A DNA stretch of 64,000 nt from Candida dubliniensis CD36 (GCF_000026945.1 NC_012861.1:620001-684000); one strand, 5' to 3'; numbered from the stretch's first letter, positions 20,926 through 31,750 are shown. The notes: a model not told the origin generated them from the letters alone. Made by a program: numbers and translations.

Positions 20926-21546
20926 ATGAAGTACATAATAGAACATATGGAAGAAGGTTTTTCCGAATGGGTGATATTAGAATATACTCAAATAATAAAG
21001 GATATAGGCAAAGACAACCTTGTTCTTACTTCATTACCACCATCAACAACAGAAAAAAATATTCCAAAATCACTTCTTGAACTCGGATTACAGTGGACAA
21101 CTAAAGAATGCGTTGACATTGATGGCGGTATAGATAAATCAAAAGTGTGTTTATTGGATCCAGCTGCAGAAACCGATTTGACTCCCGAAGATAAATCGAA
21201 ATTCGATTATTTTGTTTTTGGGGGAATATTAGGGAGCCATCCAAGAATTGATCGTACTGGACTTTTGCGTGAAAAGTATGGTTTTAGTGGGAGGAGATTG
21301 GGTAGTTTACAGATGACTACGGACACTGCTATAAGAACTACTCAAAGAATTATTGAAAATGGTATGGAATTTGAAAATATAAAATTTCTAGATTACCCAG
21401 AAATCAAGTATAACAGATATGAATCCACAGAAATGCCATTTCGCTATATTACTGATAATGACGGGAATCCAATCTTGCCAGAGGGGATGTTGGAACTAAT
21501 CAAAAATGATGCCGAGCAAAGCATCGACGATTTGTTAATTGAATAG
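20926..21546 (+). CDS. SFM1: SPOUT arginine methyltransferase Sfm1 (Rps3-specific)
   Basis: 206-residue protein of the DUF431/SPOUT family. S. cerevisiae Sfm1 (YOR021C) monomethylates an arginine of ribosomal protein Rps3. The N-terminus MKYIIEHMEEGFSEWVILEY, the block FDYFVFGGILGSHP (about 91-104) and QMTTDTAIRTTQ (about 128-139), which forms the knotted SAM pocket, are near-identical to the family as I remember it. The C-terminus DLLIE matches the family end. The ATG at 20926 is the first in frame. It converges with DDL1, as in S. cerevisiae chromosome XV. Confidence 0.94.
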   Translation: MKYIIEHMEEGFSEWVILEYTQIIKDIGKDNLVLTSLPPSTTEKNIPKSLLELGLQWTTKECVDIDGGIDKSKVCLLDPAAETDLTPEDKSKFDYFVFGGILGSHPRIDRTGLLREKYGFSGRRLGSLQMTTDTAIRTTQRIIENGMEFENIKFLDYPEIKYNRYESTEMPFRYITDNDGNPILPEGMLELIKNDAEQSIDDLLIE

Positions 21547-21769
21547 ACGTTAAATATTATTTCCGTGAGAACATAGTAGGAATCATCTTTTCTTATAAGT
21601 TTCTTACATTCGATAGTTCTTGCAAATAAGAACTGCGCCATTCAAAACTGCCTTTTTTTGTTTATTTTTTTAAACCTAATTAGAATGTTAATCTAGTAAC
21701 CATGGTATACAATACTAGAATAATCGAATTCTCTTTTTTTCTTCAAATCTCTTTGAAGGGTTGTTGTTT

Positions 21770-24016
21770 TTACTTCTTTAATGCAACAGTTGTTTCTTCT
21801 ACCAGGGTACTTCTGTTAGTCAATAATTCCTTTAAAATAAATCCAGCAGTATTTACATCATCAAAGTATGAGACATGGGCACTGATGGCCGACACCAATG
21901 AAACATCAAAAACACCAAGAGGTAAGCTGTAATCCATCCTTCCAGTCATATTTAAGCTTGTCATTTTGGACAAAGCTTGCCCCAGAATAATTTTTTTCTT
22001 CAACCCTTTATGATCTTGGCTGGTATCCTCGGGCATTACAACTCCCTTGATTATATCACCAAGGGCATTTTCCTTATTTGCTTTTTCTTCAACAGTTTTC
22101 TCAGTTCCATCGCTTTTACTGGAAGTTAACCATTTTGTTGCAGATGAAATCTTCTCCGATAACTCATCTCCGAAATTTGACAATTCCTTGAATTGAGTAT
22201 TAAGTCCCTTTACTGCAAATTCAATATCGACGGGTTTAAAATCTCCAAATGACGGTGAGACCAAGGGCTCGATTCTATATGCAACTGGATCACACGGATG
22301 AAAGATGTTGTACAAATTCACACATTTAGGGGAGGCGAAAGTATCGTCTTGTGAGGGTACAGAACTTTTGTAGCCTCTTCCAACAATACCCTTTTCTTCC
22401 AACAATTTGAACATACCAACTGGAGAACCGACTAGAAATAAACTGTCAACATCGAAAGCCAAGTCTTTGTTAATGTCAAGTGGCCCATCCAACGAACCAC
22501 TTTGCTGAGATAAAATATCAAAAGCAATCGCTGAACCTAAAGAATGCCCCAAAATATGTACCTTTCCTTTGAAATCTGGATTTCTTTTAAGATATAGTTT
22601 GTATACACGATTCAATTCTGAAGTTACCGTTGTAATTATCTCTTTCAAATATCTAGGCTGATAAAACAATAACACATCCAACACTACATCGCCGACAACA
22701 TCCCGCAATGCCAGAATACCTTCCACATTTATCTGCGATAATGTCGGTAATCTAGAAGGCAGCTGAGCGTCAAACTCTTGCTGAGGATTGAAATCAATAC
22801 GATGCCTCCATGAAATGGGCAAGACCTGAACTCGGTTGTTAGTGCGATTGTGCTCTCCTGCCAACTTCTGGCATTCCTCATTTTGTTCAAAAACACTTTT
22901 CATTGTGTTCCTCAACACATTTATACTGTGTGTAAAGTTAACAGATTCATATTTAGTTCCCAAAACTTGTCCAATTCCATGAATGCACAAAACCAAATGG
23001 TCTATTTCACGATTTGATTTTAATTTTGAGGTTTCTAAATCGTAGTCGGATTCCAAATACTTCTGCATGTTAATGTCATCTAAATCATTAACATCACTCA
23101 TTTCATCCTCACTGCTTTTGTTAGACTCCTTCTCCCCTCCAATGATGGAACCAAAGTCTTCTTTAAATGCATCTGATATTCCCGGTAGAGGATTTGTTTT
23201 GGATAATTTGTCAAAAAATGATTCCTTAAGTTCTTCTGAGTATCCACGCTGAATGTGGTTAACTCCCAACAACGAAACTGGCTTTGGTCCAAAATAACGA
23301 ATTACATCGATTTGGAACTCAGAATCATAATCTCCAGGAAATATCACCGCTTGATCTTTGTTAAAGTACAACACTAGTTCGCCATTACTCAATCTGATGA
23401 CATCCTTTTGTTTATCTAAATCAACCTTTGTCTCTGTTTGCAGACCTTGCTTCAATTTGTTGAATGCAGAAATCTTCTCCTTATTACTTTTGGTCGTCTT
23501 TTTGTACTCTTCGTTTGCGTTTTCGTAAGTATACGGTTTCAATTTCTGGAATCCATCTTCAATTTCTTTAGTTATCTCCGCTTTCAACGGCATTCCATCT
23601 GAACTGAACCATAATCCTCTGCGCACTTCGTAAATTGGCCCATCCCAGTATATGGGTGATAATTCTAGACTCTTTAAATCAACCTGAAATAATTTATCTT
23701 CGTTTACTTCAATAAGATTGCGTTCTGTTTTCGAGAATTCACGTTCAAGCTGTTTGGAGTCATATTCTGAAAATGGTATAAAAGATTCTGGTTCTTTGAC
23801 TTTCTCGTACTTGTACCATTCAGGCTTAGAAATGGGAACGTCCAGCGCATAAAACCATCGGACTTTATGTTTAACTGTTTGCGGTGTAGGTTCTTTAGTC
23901 GAACGCAAAGCTGGAGACGTCGAGAATAACCTCAAAAACTTGTACGGTAAAATCCACGAATGTCTGATAGTAGTATACCCAAATGGATTTGCAAAAGTGG
24001 CTAACGGAACCTTCAT
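21770..24016 (-). CDS. DDL1: DDHD-domain phospholipase, mitochondrial
   Basis: 748-residue intracellular phospholipase A1-type protein, homologous to S. cerevisiae YOR022C (Ddl1), a mitochondrial lipase. An Arg-rich presequence precedes residue 40 (RLFSTSPALRS resembles a mitochondrial cleavage site). The nucleophile elbow GHSLG has Ser492, preceded by a conserved LVLCIHGIG block. The DDHD region follows (about 560-720), with HPCDPVAYRIEP and the closing His-containing AHVSYFDD. The ATG at 24016 is the first in frame. The neighbouring gene SFM1 is its neighbour in S. cerevisiae too. Confidence 0.9.
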   Translation of the reverse strand: MKVPLATFANPFGYTTIRHSWILPYKFLRLFSTSPALRSTKEPTPQTVKHKVRWFYALDVPISKPEWYKYEKVKEPESFIPFSEYDSKQLEREFSKTERNLIEVNEDKLFQVDLKSLELSPIYWDGPIYEVRRGLWFSSDGMPLKAEITKEIEDGFQKLKPYTYENANEEYKKTTKSNKEKISAFNKLKQGLQTETKVDLDKQKDVIRLSNGELVLYFNKDQAVIFPGDYDSEFQIDVIRYFGPKPVSLLGVNHIQRGYSEELKESFFDKLSKTNPLPGISDAFKEDFGSIIGGEKESNKSSEDEMSDVNDLDDINMQKYLESDYDLETSKLKSNREIDHLVLCIHGIGQVLGTKYESVNFTHSINVLRNTMKSVFEQNEECQKLAGEHNRTNNRVQVLPISWRHRIDFNPQQEFDAQLPSRLPTLSQINVEGILALRDVVGDVVLDVLLFYQPRYLKEIITTVTSELNRVYKLYLKRNPDFKGKVHILGHSLGSAIAFDILSQQSGSLDGPLDINKDLAFDVDSLFLVGSPVGMFKLLEEKGIVGRGYKSSVPSQDDTFASPKCVNLYNIFHPCDPVAYRIEPLVSPSFGDFKPVDIEFAVKGLNTQFKELSNFGDELSEKISSATKWLTSSKSDGTEKTVEEKANKENALGDIIKGVVMPEDTSQDHKGLKKKIILGQALSKMTSLNMTGRMDYSLPLGVFDVSLVSAISAHVSYFDDVNTAGFILKELLTNRSTLVEETTVALKK

Positions 24017-24302
24017 TACAATCCAATATTTAATTACCGAAAGAAAAGAAATGTAATTCGCTGATTATCTTGTCTATTCATTTCTCGTGTATGTGCATCT
24101 GTATAGTTTATAGTTGTCTTGCTGTTTTTCTTTTTTCTTCTTCTGACAGAATAAGTACTTAATGTTCAAAAATTCTTGATTGCTACAGATTTTGGGTAAA
24201 CATTCCCCCTTAATCTAAAGTACATGTAAATAGAGGTTGACTTGGGAGAAAACAAAAGACAATGAATTCTTTTTTAGTTGCAAATGCTCTATATATCAAG
24301 CT

Positions 24303-26324
24303 CTATGTTATTCCAGGAAGAGGTAGTTTCAACTCACCGCTCGGCCATTTTAATGTAGCCGCATTGGAGAAATCACTATAATAGTGCGTATTGGGAATTT
24401 TCCGACCAATTCTTAAATACACCACTATGTCGCCATTCTCATCTTTCACACCGTCAACCAATGCTCGTTTAATTTCTTCTGCTAACTCATTGGAACTTGT
24501 GAGCAACTCCTTTAAATTGATGGACTTTGCTTTATTGCCAACAAACCTTTCTATGTCATTAACCAAAAGCGATATTGAACTGTATTTTTCATACAATTTC
24601 GATTTGATTTTGGTTAGTTCGAGTTCTGCTGGTATGCTGGTCCATTCCAATATCCCAGTAGCATTATTGTATCCAGTAAAGATAGGAGGAATAATATTTC
24701 CTCTAGGATCATCTCGTCGTAAGGATTCTGCTGTTTCAACAATGGCTGCTAATCCCCATCGGGCGGCACCAGAAAGAAAAAGCCCTAGTAATATTCCTTG
24801 GAACATTAGAGCAGTCCTTCCGCGAGTTGCACATCCAGGAATCAATAGCATTGCTAGTATGTAGTGATGAACCCGCAAAGTCAATCCAGGTAGTTGTGCC
24901 AAAAACACCAATCCAAGAATAAACAACGAATAAACAAACAAATACTTTTTGAATCTTCCTGATAGCCAAATCTTATATGCTTGAATAAAAGCACAAGTGG
25001 TAATTGTAAGAATTATCGATCCAACGGCCAATAATGCACCTGGTTGCTCTTTCAAATCGCTTATAGTTAACCTGTCCACTGGCAATCTATCAAAAGTCAT
25101 ATTGTTAAGTACGCCAAGCCAAAATAAAGGATACCATAAAAGGATTCTACTCATATAAGAAATTTTGGTATTGGAATTTAAAGGTAAATCAGATAAAGTA
25201 CGTTTCGCAGAAACGTGCCACAACACAAACAATACACAACATGATGGTAAGAATCTTTCCATGGCCACTGACAACAACCGAGAAAAATCTGTAGCCTTAT
25301 TGGGGTCAACATCTACTGGCGGATCAGTTGCCAAACATATAGTCCAAAAGCCCACAATACTAATTGTCCAATAAGCCACAGATCCACTGGCAAGATAAAC
25401 AACAGGTATTCCCAAAATTATATTGATTAATAGAATTATCAATCTAGGATCGTAGCATTGATCAAATGTAACTTTCCCACCAAGCTTTAAATTTTTAAAG
25501 ATGAAGGAAAATTTGAAAAAAGAGGAAAATTCTATTGAATCACTCACCCCGTAGTAACCTTTACTTGCTTTAAAATACGATTGTTCTCCACTTTTATATG
25601 ACATCCTGGCACAGCCTCCCCAAAATGGTGATATCACACCTGCGTGAACGCCTGCACCACATGGATAAGAGTCGGCTCGGTAAGGGTTTGTAATTTGGTC
25701 ATCGTCTATTTCCTTGGTGACTTTGTCTCCACCCCCAATGTAATACCCACGATACTTGATTCTTTGATCTCCGATTGGAATTAAAGAATATGTCCAACTT
25801 GACCGGTCACACAAGGCAGGACACCTTATTAAAATATCATTTTCAATGTTTTTTTGATTCTCCATATTTATAATTTCTGGACACAACAGTCCATTCAAGC
25901 CACAAGCACCGTTTTTCCCCTTCCAAAACTCTTGCAGTGATGCGCAAGATAAAGTATAAATATGCATGTTAAGGTCAGTTGATATATGTGGCGGGACTGT
26001 AAAATATGGTACTAATATATTGTAGCATAATCCAAACCAAAATAGAATATAAAATATGAATAAGGCCTTTCGATATCGTGACGATATTCTCTCTCTAAAC
26101 TTATCTGGAATACTCTCTAAAAAATCTAAAGACGCTATTTGGGGAGCTGGTTCATCTCTTGGTTCCGAGGGGCCAGTCCATATCAAGTAAAAACAATGTT
26201 TTATCCTTGACTTCCAAGAATTGTGTTGTGGGAAGTGAAACTCAATTGCTGAATCGATTGAATCATTGGTAGAAGATGATCCCGTCATGTTACGTGAGGA
26301 AAATGTTGTTAGTTCCAAATCCAT
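24303..26324 (-). CDS. LCCL-domain multi-pass membrane protein
   Basis: 673-residue membrane protein. After an N-terminal cytosolic tail (about 1-85) and one membrane helix (about 86-107), a Cys-rich extracytosolic region includes an LCCL domain whose signature YPCGAGVHAGVISPFWGGC is at about 220-240. About eight hydrophobic helices follow between roughly 298 and 525, ending in RVHHYILAMLLIPGCATR, then a soluble C-terminal domain. Fungal LCCL membrane proteins of this layout are widespread but uncharacterised; the LCCL fold may bind lipid or carbohydrate. Location (vacuole, ER or plasma membrane) cannot be read from the sequence. Confidence 0.85.
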   Translation of the reverse strand: MDLELTTFSSRNMTGSSSTNDSIDSAIEFHFPQHNSWKSRIKHCFYLIWTGPSEPRDEPAPQIASLDFLESIPDKFRERISSRYRKALFIFYILFWFGLCYNILVPYFTVPPHISTDLNMHIYTLSCASLQEFWKGKNGACGLNGLLCPEIINMENQKNIENDILIRCPALCDRSSWTYSLIPIGDQRIKYRGYYIGGGDKVTKEIDDDQITNPYRADSYPCGAGVHAGVISPFWGGCARMSYKSGEQSYFKASKGYYGVSDSIEFSSFFKFSFIFKNLKLGGKVTFDQCYDPRLIILLINIILGIPVVYLASGSVAYWTISIVGFWTICLATDPPVDVDPNKATDFSRLLSVAMERFLPSCCVLFVLWHVSAKRTLSDLPLNSNTKISYMSRILLWYPLFWLGVLNNMTFDRLPVDRLTISDLKEQPGALLAVGSIILTITTCAFIQAYKIWLSGRFKKYLFVYSLFILGLVFLAQLPGLTLRVHHYILAMLLIPGCATRGRTALMFQGILLGLFLSGAARWGLAAIVETAESLRRDDPRGNIIPPIFTGYNNATGILEWTSIPAELELTKIKSKLYEKYSSISLLVNDIERFVGNKAKSINLKELLTSSNELAEEIKRALVDGVKDENGDIVVYLRIGRKIPNTHYYSDFSNAATLKWPSGELKLPLPGIT

Positions 26325-26529
26325 TGAACTGAAAGAACCACTGTATATGTTGTATTTAACAGCACTATCAGTGAGAGAAAAAAAAAAAAAAAGGGAATAA
26401 ACAAGTAGTGAATATGTCTTGAATGACAGGGTTGGCGGTATAGGGAAAACTTTTAACTGGTTGATCTGGTTTTGTACAGTAATAATTTCACCTAACTACA
26501 AAGTCGTGGCTAAATAGAAAACAAATTGT

Positions 26530-26535
26530 CACGTG
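26530..26535. promoter_or_regulatory. CACGTG box upstream of the LCCL gene
   Basis: Sequence TCACGTGC; a candidate Cbf1/Tye7 site by motif only. Confidence 0.3.
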
Positions 26536-26602
26536 CTTTGTATAGGTTATTCTTATTATTATTATTTGACTGTCGCAACCATTTCATACAATATTATCAA
26601 CA

Positions 26603-26623
26603 AATAATAATAATAATAATAAT
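26603..26623. repeat. (AAT)7 microsatellite
   Basis: Seven perfect AAT units in non-coding DNA between the LCCL gene and RNR1. Confidence 0.9.
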
Positions 26624-26883
26624 AAGATTAAAACCCTGAAGACAAAATAAAAAATAATATCAAGAATTTTTTCTTTGTTTGAATGGTGTTACATTTTTAT
26701 CTTTAGAATCCAAATAAAAATCTAATTAATCAATTAATTTTACTAATGTACAAAAATCTAACATTACACACACACGGAACCACATTAAGCTATAAAATGA
26801 AAAACAACAATGAAAGACACATCTCCCAGAAAAGAACAATTTAAGAAGAACAGAAATATTAAACAAAACCCTACTGGGGTCTA

Positions 26884-29448
26884 TTAACCAGAACACATAG
26901 TACAAGACTCTGGGTTATCAATAGCACATGCAATAACTTTAGCACTGTAAATGTCATTTTCAATTTCTTCAATGGACTTGTCTTCAGCTGGTTTTTCACC
27001 TTCATCTTTTATTTTCAAGTCAGCAACTGAGCTTTCTAACGAGGTTGGTTCGGTTGATGGCGACTTGTATGGAGTATCGCTGGTATTCTCAGCATCAACT
27101 CTTCCTTTATTAACATATTTTTTAATATTCAATTTGTCCAAGTTTGCAACTGTATGACCTGCAGTTTCAACAATCTTTTGATCAATGGTAAATTGAATAG
27201 CAGCACTGGCAGCTTGTGTTCTCAAGTAATACATACCAGTCTTCAAACCTTTCTTCCAACCATAGAAATGCATACTGGTCAACTTACCCATTGTTGGGTC
27301 TTTGATGTGAATGTTTAATGATTGAGATTGATCAATAAATGCAGCTCTATCAGCAGCCATGTCGATAATATGCTTTTGTGAGATTTCCCAGACAGTCTTG
27401 TACAATGCCTTAATTTCATCAGGAATGTTTGGCAAAGCTTGAATAGAACCGTTGTTAGCAATAATACTACTTTTCATAGCATCATTCCAGACACCCAAAT
27501 CAACCAAATCCTTCAACAAATATGGATTGACAATTTGAAATTCTCCTGCTAACACTCTTCTGGAGTAAATGTTAGAAGTGTATGGTTCGAAACACTCATT
27601 GTTACCCAAAATTTGTGATGTAGAAGCAGTAGGCATTGGAGCAACTAATAAGGAGTTTCTCATACCATGCTTAGCCAAATTTTGTTTTAATGTATCCCAA
27701 TCCCATAATTCAGTTGGTTTTCTGTTCCATAAATCAAACTGTAATAAACCTTGAGAGGCAGGGGAGCCTGGATAAGTTTCGTAGGCACCTTCTTCTTTAG
27801 CCAATTCAACAGAAGCTTCAACAGCAGCATGGTAAATAGTCTCGAAAATTTGAATGTTTAATTCTCTGGCTTCTTGGGAGTCAAATGGTAATCTCAATTC
27901 CATAAAGGCATCAGCCAAACCTTGAACACCCAAAGCAATTGGTCTGTGTCTCATATTTGATCTTTCGGCTTCTGGAACTGGGTAATGGTTGCGGTCAATA
28001 ACTCTGTTCAAGTTACGGGTGACTACCTTGGTGACATCATGTAACTTATCAAAGTTGTACCAAGTATTACTTTGATCGCTTTCAACAAATGATGGTAAAG
28101 CAATGGAGGCCAAGTTACAAACGGCGACTTCATCTGGAGCAGAATATTCAACAATTTCACAACATAAGTTGGAAGATTTAATAATACCCAAGTTCTTTTG
28201 GTTGGATTTGTTGTTACATGAATCTTTGTACAACATAAATGGAGTACCCGTTTCTGTTTGAGCTCCCAAGATAGCGTACCACAATTTTTGGGCCTTGATG
28301 GTCTGTCTGCCACGGTTTTCTTTTTCGTATCTGGTATATAATTCTTCGAATTCGTCACCGTAAACATCAGCCAAACCTGGGGCCTCATTTGGTGAGAACA
28401 AAGTCCAATCACCGTTTTGTTCGACTCTTTTCATGAACAAGTCTGGAATCCATAAAGCTGGGAACAAATCTCTGGCTCTGATTTCTTCTTTACCATGATT
28501 CTTTCTGATGTCAATGAAATCAAAGATGTCACTGTGCCATGGTTCTAAGTACAAGGCAAAGGCACCAGGTCTTTTGTTACCACCTTGATCAACATAACGT
28601 GCAGTGTTATTGAACACTCTTACCATTGGAATAATACCATTAGAAGTACCATTGGTACCAGCAATGTAAGCACCAGTAGAACGAATGTTGTGGATATGTA
28701 AACCAATCCCTCCTGCACTTTTTGAAATCAAAGCACACGATTTTAAAGTATCATATATACCTTCAATAGAATCATCCTTCATAGCAAGCAAGAAGCATGA
28801 AGACATTTGGGGTCTTGGTGTACCAGCATTGAACAAGCAAGGAGAACCATGGGTAAAGAATCTTTGAGACATCAAGTTATAGGTTTCAATGACTCTTGGT
28901 ATATCATTACCGTGGATACCAACAGCGACTCTCATGATCAAATGTTGGGGTCTTTCGGCAACCTTACCGTTGATACGTAACAAATAAGATCTTTCCAAAG
29001 TTTTGAACCCAAAATAATTGTAGCTAAAATCTCTGTCGTAAACAATGGCCGAGTTTAATTCATCTTCGTGTTCCATAATAATGTCATAGGTTTCCTTGGA
29101 AATCATAGGAGAGTGCAACCCAGTCTTAGGATTAATATACTCATATAAATCCTTAGATACTTTGGAATACTGTTTGGTGGTTTGCTTGTGTAAATTTGAT
29201 ACGGCAATTCTAGCGGCTAACACAGCATAATCAGGATGAATTGTTGTCATTGTAGCAGCAATTTCTGCAGCCAAGTTATCCAACTCGATAGTAGTAACCC
29301 CCTGGTAAACACCTGATATAACTTTTTGGGTAATAGCAACTGGTTCAACGTGATTTGGATTTAAACCGTAACATAATCTTTGAACTCTAGCGGTGATTTT
29401 GTCAAAACGTACTGGCTCTTTACGGCCATCTCTCTTATAAACATACAT
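26884..29448 (-). CDS. RNR1: Ribonucleotide reductase large subunit
   Basis: 854-residue class Ia R1 subunit that reduces ribonucleoside diphosphates to dNDPs, with the Rnr2/Rnr4 small subunits. An N-terminal ATP cone (about 1-92, [18 protein letters not shown]) carries the allosteric activity site. The redox pair is Cys218 (SSCFLL) and Cys444 (AVCNLAS), with the thiyl cysteine Cys429 in NLCCEI. The C-terminal tail ends CTMCSG, the CxxC shuttle that passes electrons from thioredoxin. It is slightly shorter than yeast Rnr1 (888) through a shorter linker before the tail. MCB-like sites lie upstream. Confidence 0.97.
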   Translation of the reverse strand: MYVYKRDGRKEPVRFDKITARVQRLCYGLNPNHVEPVAITQKVISGVYQGVTTIELDNLAAEIAATMTTIHPDYAVLAARIAVSNLHKQTTKQYSKVSKDLYEYINPKTGLHSPMISKETYDIIMEHEDELNSAIVYDRDFSYNYFGFKTLERSYLLRINGKVAERPQHLIMRVAVGIHGNDIPRVIETYNLMSQRFFTHGSPCLFNAGTPRPQMSSCFLLAMKDDSIEGIYDTLKSCALISKSAGGIGLHIHNIRSTGAYIAGTNGTSNGIIPMVRVFNNTARYVDQGGNKRPGAFALYLEPWHSDIFDFIDIRKNHGKEEIRARDLFPALWIPDLFMKRVEQNGDWTLFSPNEAPGLADVYGDEFEELYTRYEKENRGRQTIKAQKLWYAILGAQTETGTPFMLYKDSCNNKSNQKNLGIIKSSNLCCEIVEYSAPDEVAVCNLASIALPSFVESDQSNTWYNFDKLHDVTKVVTRNLNRVIDRNHYPVPEAERSNMRHRPIALGVQGLADAFMELRLPFDSQEARELNIQIFETIYHAAVEASVELAKEEGAYETYPGSPASQGLLQFDLWNRKPTELWDWDTLKQNLAKHGMRNSLLVAPMPTASTSQILGNNECFEPYTSNIYSRRVLAGEFQIVNPYLLKDLVDLGVWNDAMKSSIIANNGSIQALPNIPDEIKALYKTVWEISQKHIIDMAADRAAFIDQSQSLNIHIKDPTMGKLTSMHFYGWKKGLKTGMYYLRTQAASAAIQFTIDQKIVETAGHTVANLDKLNIKKYVNKGRVDAENTSDTPYKSPSTEPTSLESSVADLKIKDEGEKPAEDKSIEEIENDIYSAKVIACAIDNPESCTMCSG

Positions 29449-29612
29449 TGTTGATGGTGATTTAAAAAGAAAGACTTCAGATAGTATAAAATGAAATGGA
29501 CTTTGGGAAAGAGAATAAAGAAGAATACAAAGAAGGAAAAAGAAAAAGATCTAAAAGCAAAAATATGAAAGATCAATGAAATGGGAGATTTGTTGTTTTA
29601 TTTATAGGGAAG

Positions 29613-29618
29613 ACGCGA
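29613..29618 (-). promoter_or_regulatory. MCB-like element of RNR1
   Basis: ACGCGA (TCGCGT on the gene strand), 165 bp upstream of the RNR1 ATG. MBF binds ACGCG cores in promoters of G1/S genes, and RNR1 is a classic MBF target in yeasts. Confidence 0.5.
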
Positions 29619-30280
29619 CACGTAAAAAATAGCAAGAAGAAAGAAAATTTTTATTCACGTCACTCACTCGCTTTTGTTTACGTTTCATCGATTAATTATT
29701 AATTTAAAAGACGTGGCTCAAGTGACAATTTCACAACATACTCAATTTGGAAATTCCGTAAACAAAAAACACACTTGATCTAAACGTACAATGTGATACT
29801 GTAGATGGTTCTGCGTCATCGGTTATGTTCACTATTTGATAGAGAAAGATTGCTGATAAGCAAGTCTATCGCGTACTGCTCAAATTCTTTAGGCGTGTAT
29901 ACACACTACGTGTAGCGTGATTCTGTTAAATTGCAAAAGCACAAAAAGTGGTTTCAGTGGCTCACTTATCGTTTAGACCTAATGTTGTACCATGATAATA
30001 ACGTCGTTCAAGTTCCATCTGTTGCTATCATTTGATTTATTTTTCTTTTGTTTTAGTGTAGTAAAGTCTTGCAGTCCACTGTTTCTAGCAAGTATGTATT
30101 GTTGCTATGTCAATACTTAGTTAACTGTATGACATGCATTGCTTCTCTTACAAGTCAGAATACATTTTTGTGATCTCATGATCGTTGAACTAGGATGTGC
30201 TAAACAAAAGAGATGGGTTTCTGTTTTTTTCAATTAACTTTCGCCGAAATATGATTGCAAAAAAAAAAAAATTTAAAAAC

Positions 30281-30286
30281 ACGCGT
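30281..30286. promoter_or_regulatory. Perfect MCB hexamer ACGCGT
   Basis: Palindromic ACGCGT about 830 bp from RNR1 and 620 bp from the thioesterase-like gene. It is a consensus MluI cell-cycle box, but its distance from both genes leaves its role uncertain. Confidence 0.3.
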
Positions 30287-30287
30287 C

Positions 30288-30873
30288 TTACATCTGAAGC
30301 TCAGTTTGTATTTTTATGACACAGCAAGAAGTATATACATCTATTTCAATGTACAGGTCCTTTCTTGGCCATATCATACTAGATGAAAAAATGTTTACTT
30401 CGATCACCTCATTCAAATGATCAAACCTCATTACTTCAATATTAGGAACCTGCACCACCTGATTTTCGAAAATTGATGCCTTGAAGTACTTTGTTGCAAC
30501 CACAACATGAATTATTGGATATTTCTCCTTTTATTCTATTTTTAAACATGATCTTCTCCGGACACTTCTAATACACTTTTAGGAACACTTTCAGCAACTC
30601 AACATTTTATAAGCTAGCTTTTGCCAACAAAAAAATATAGATGGGAAGGTCGTGCTCATAGATCCAAAAAGAAATTTTCAAAGGGCATATCTCCGAATAA
30701 TGCTTGGGTCGGAAGATAAAATACAGTGTTCTGTCCTCTTCCAGCTCTATATTAGTTGTCGGATATATACATTTTTTCGTTGGTGTTTCTCCGTAACTCA
30801 AGGGGAAATATAATAAATTCTCAACCATAATAACACATCTCTGTCTTTCCTTTTGTTGTTTATTAGTTTTCAT
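30288..30873 (-). pseudogene. Disrupted minus-strand ORF of unknown origin
   Basis: Two open stretches on the minus strand, 30873-30607 (88 codons, ATG start) and about 30524-30288 (ending TELQM), are separated by about 80 bp in which a third frame reads SVPKSVLEVSGEDHV before a stop. All three pieces have mixed, non-repetitive composition. This pattern fits one gene broken by two frameshifts, or unrelated chance ORFs. No plausible GTATGT/branch site would splice them. I recognise no family. Confidence that it is a decayed gene is low. Confidence 0.25.
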
Positions 30874-30903
30874 TTTTAATACTCCCAGCCAAGTATTGCA
30901 ACG

Positions 30904-31614
30904 ATGTTTACAAAGACATTGAAATACATTATCCTAGCCTTTCTTATATCAACTCATAAAACATTACCGTTTGCATATGTGATTCGTTTCTATTACCAAG
31001 CTTTCCGTGGGTTCTTTGCCCATAGATTCCATTACAATGCTACTAAGAAGAATTCCTTTGGCTATGATTCACCTAAAGATTTGTTCACCTGGGTTACTTT
31101 GAATTCCTATGTTACTCCATTAGAAATAGATATGTACATGCATAAACTGAACTCAACTTACTTTTTGGATTTGGATATTGCTAGAACCAAATTGTTGACC
31201 AGATTATTTCAAACTTACTGGTGGTCTTGCTATGATAATGAAAATGGCAAATTTAAAAAGTCTCATACTTTAGCCAATGTCCCATACGTGCCAGTTGGAA
31301 CTGTTCAATGCCAATTTAAACGCGAATTGAAACCGTTTGAAAAATATAAAATTAGCTCAAGAATATTAGCCTGGGATAGGAAATGGTTATTCGTCATTTC
31401 TAAATTTGTAACTGCTGAGAATAAAGTTAATGCGATTGCAATTACCAAATATGTTTTCAAAGTCGGTCGTCTTACTATTGCCCCGGAAGAGTATCTTAGA
31501 CACTGTAACTTCTTGAACGAAGAAAATGAAAGAATTAACGAAAAGAACTTTCAATTGGTTAAGTATTTAGTTGACGTCGAAGATATAGAGAAGATAGCTG
31601 AAGCCGCTACATAA
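30904..31614 (+). CDS. Thioesterase-like (hot-dog, THEM6-type) membrane-anchored protein
   Basis: 236-residue protein with an N-terminal hydrophobic anchor (about 7-24, IILAFLISTHKTLPFAYVI), then a single hot-dog-type domain related to the 4-hydroxybenzoyl-CoA thioesterase superfamily, THEM6-like branch. Typical features are LNSYVTPLEIDMYMHKLNSTYFLDLDIAR (about 61-89, in parts), where the N-S-x-Y-F-x-D-L-D-x-A-R pattern replaces the usual catalytic helix, then the strand motifs PVGTVQCQFKRELKPFEKYKISSRILAWD. No substrate can be assigned. The 3' end lies 136 bp from the TOM1 stop, converging. Confidence 0.75.
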   Translation: MFTKTLKYIILAFLISTHKTLPFAYVIRFYYQAFRGFFAHRFHYNATKKNSFGYDSPKDLFTWVTLNSYVTPLEIDMYMHKLNSTYFLDLDIARTKLLTRLFQTYWWSCYDNENGKFKKSHTLANVPYVPVGTVQCQFKRELKPFEKYKISSRILAWDRKWLFVISKFVTAENKVNAIAITKYVFKVGRLTIAPEEYLRHCNFLNEENERINEKNFQLVKYLVDVEDIEKIAEAAT

Positions 31615-31750
31615 AGTATAAATTGCAAATTTATAAAACAATATAGAGTTATATATTCTTAAATTATTACACAAACAAACAAACACTTTAAATCTTTTAT
31701 TTTTCTTTTCTAATATCAAACGTTATAAAATAAAAACAAGAAAAATCATA

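Larger units (their letters stand above)
26325..26883. other. Intergenic: LCCL gene promoter and RNR1 3' region
   Basis: 559 bp. A CACGTG box lies at 26530-26535, about 206 bp upstream of the LCCL gene. A short (AAT)7 microsatellite occupies 26603-26623. No gene is supported. Confidence 0.6.
29449..30903. other. 1.45-kb divergent intergenic region after RNR1 start
   Basis: It holds the RNR1 promoter on the left, with ACGCGA at 29613-29618, and an ACGCGT hexamer at 30281-30286. The right half contains a disrupted minus-strand coding-like stretch (30288-30873, listed separately). No RNA gene was seen. Confidence 0.55.
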
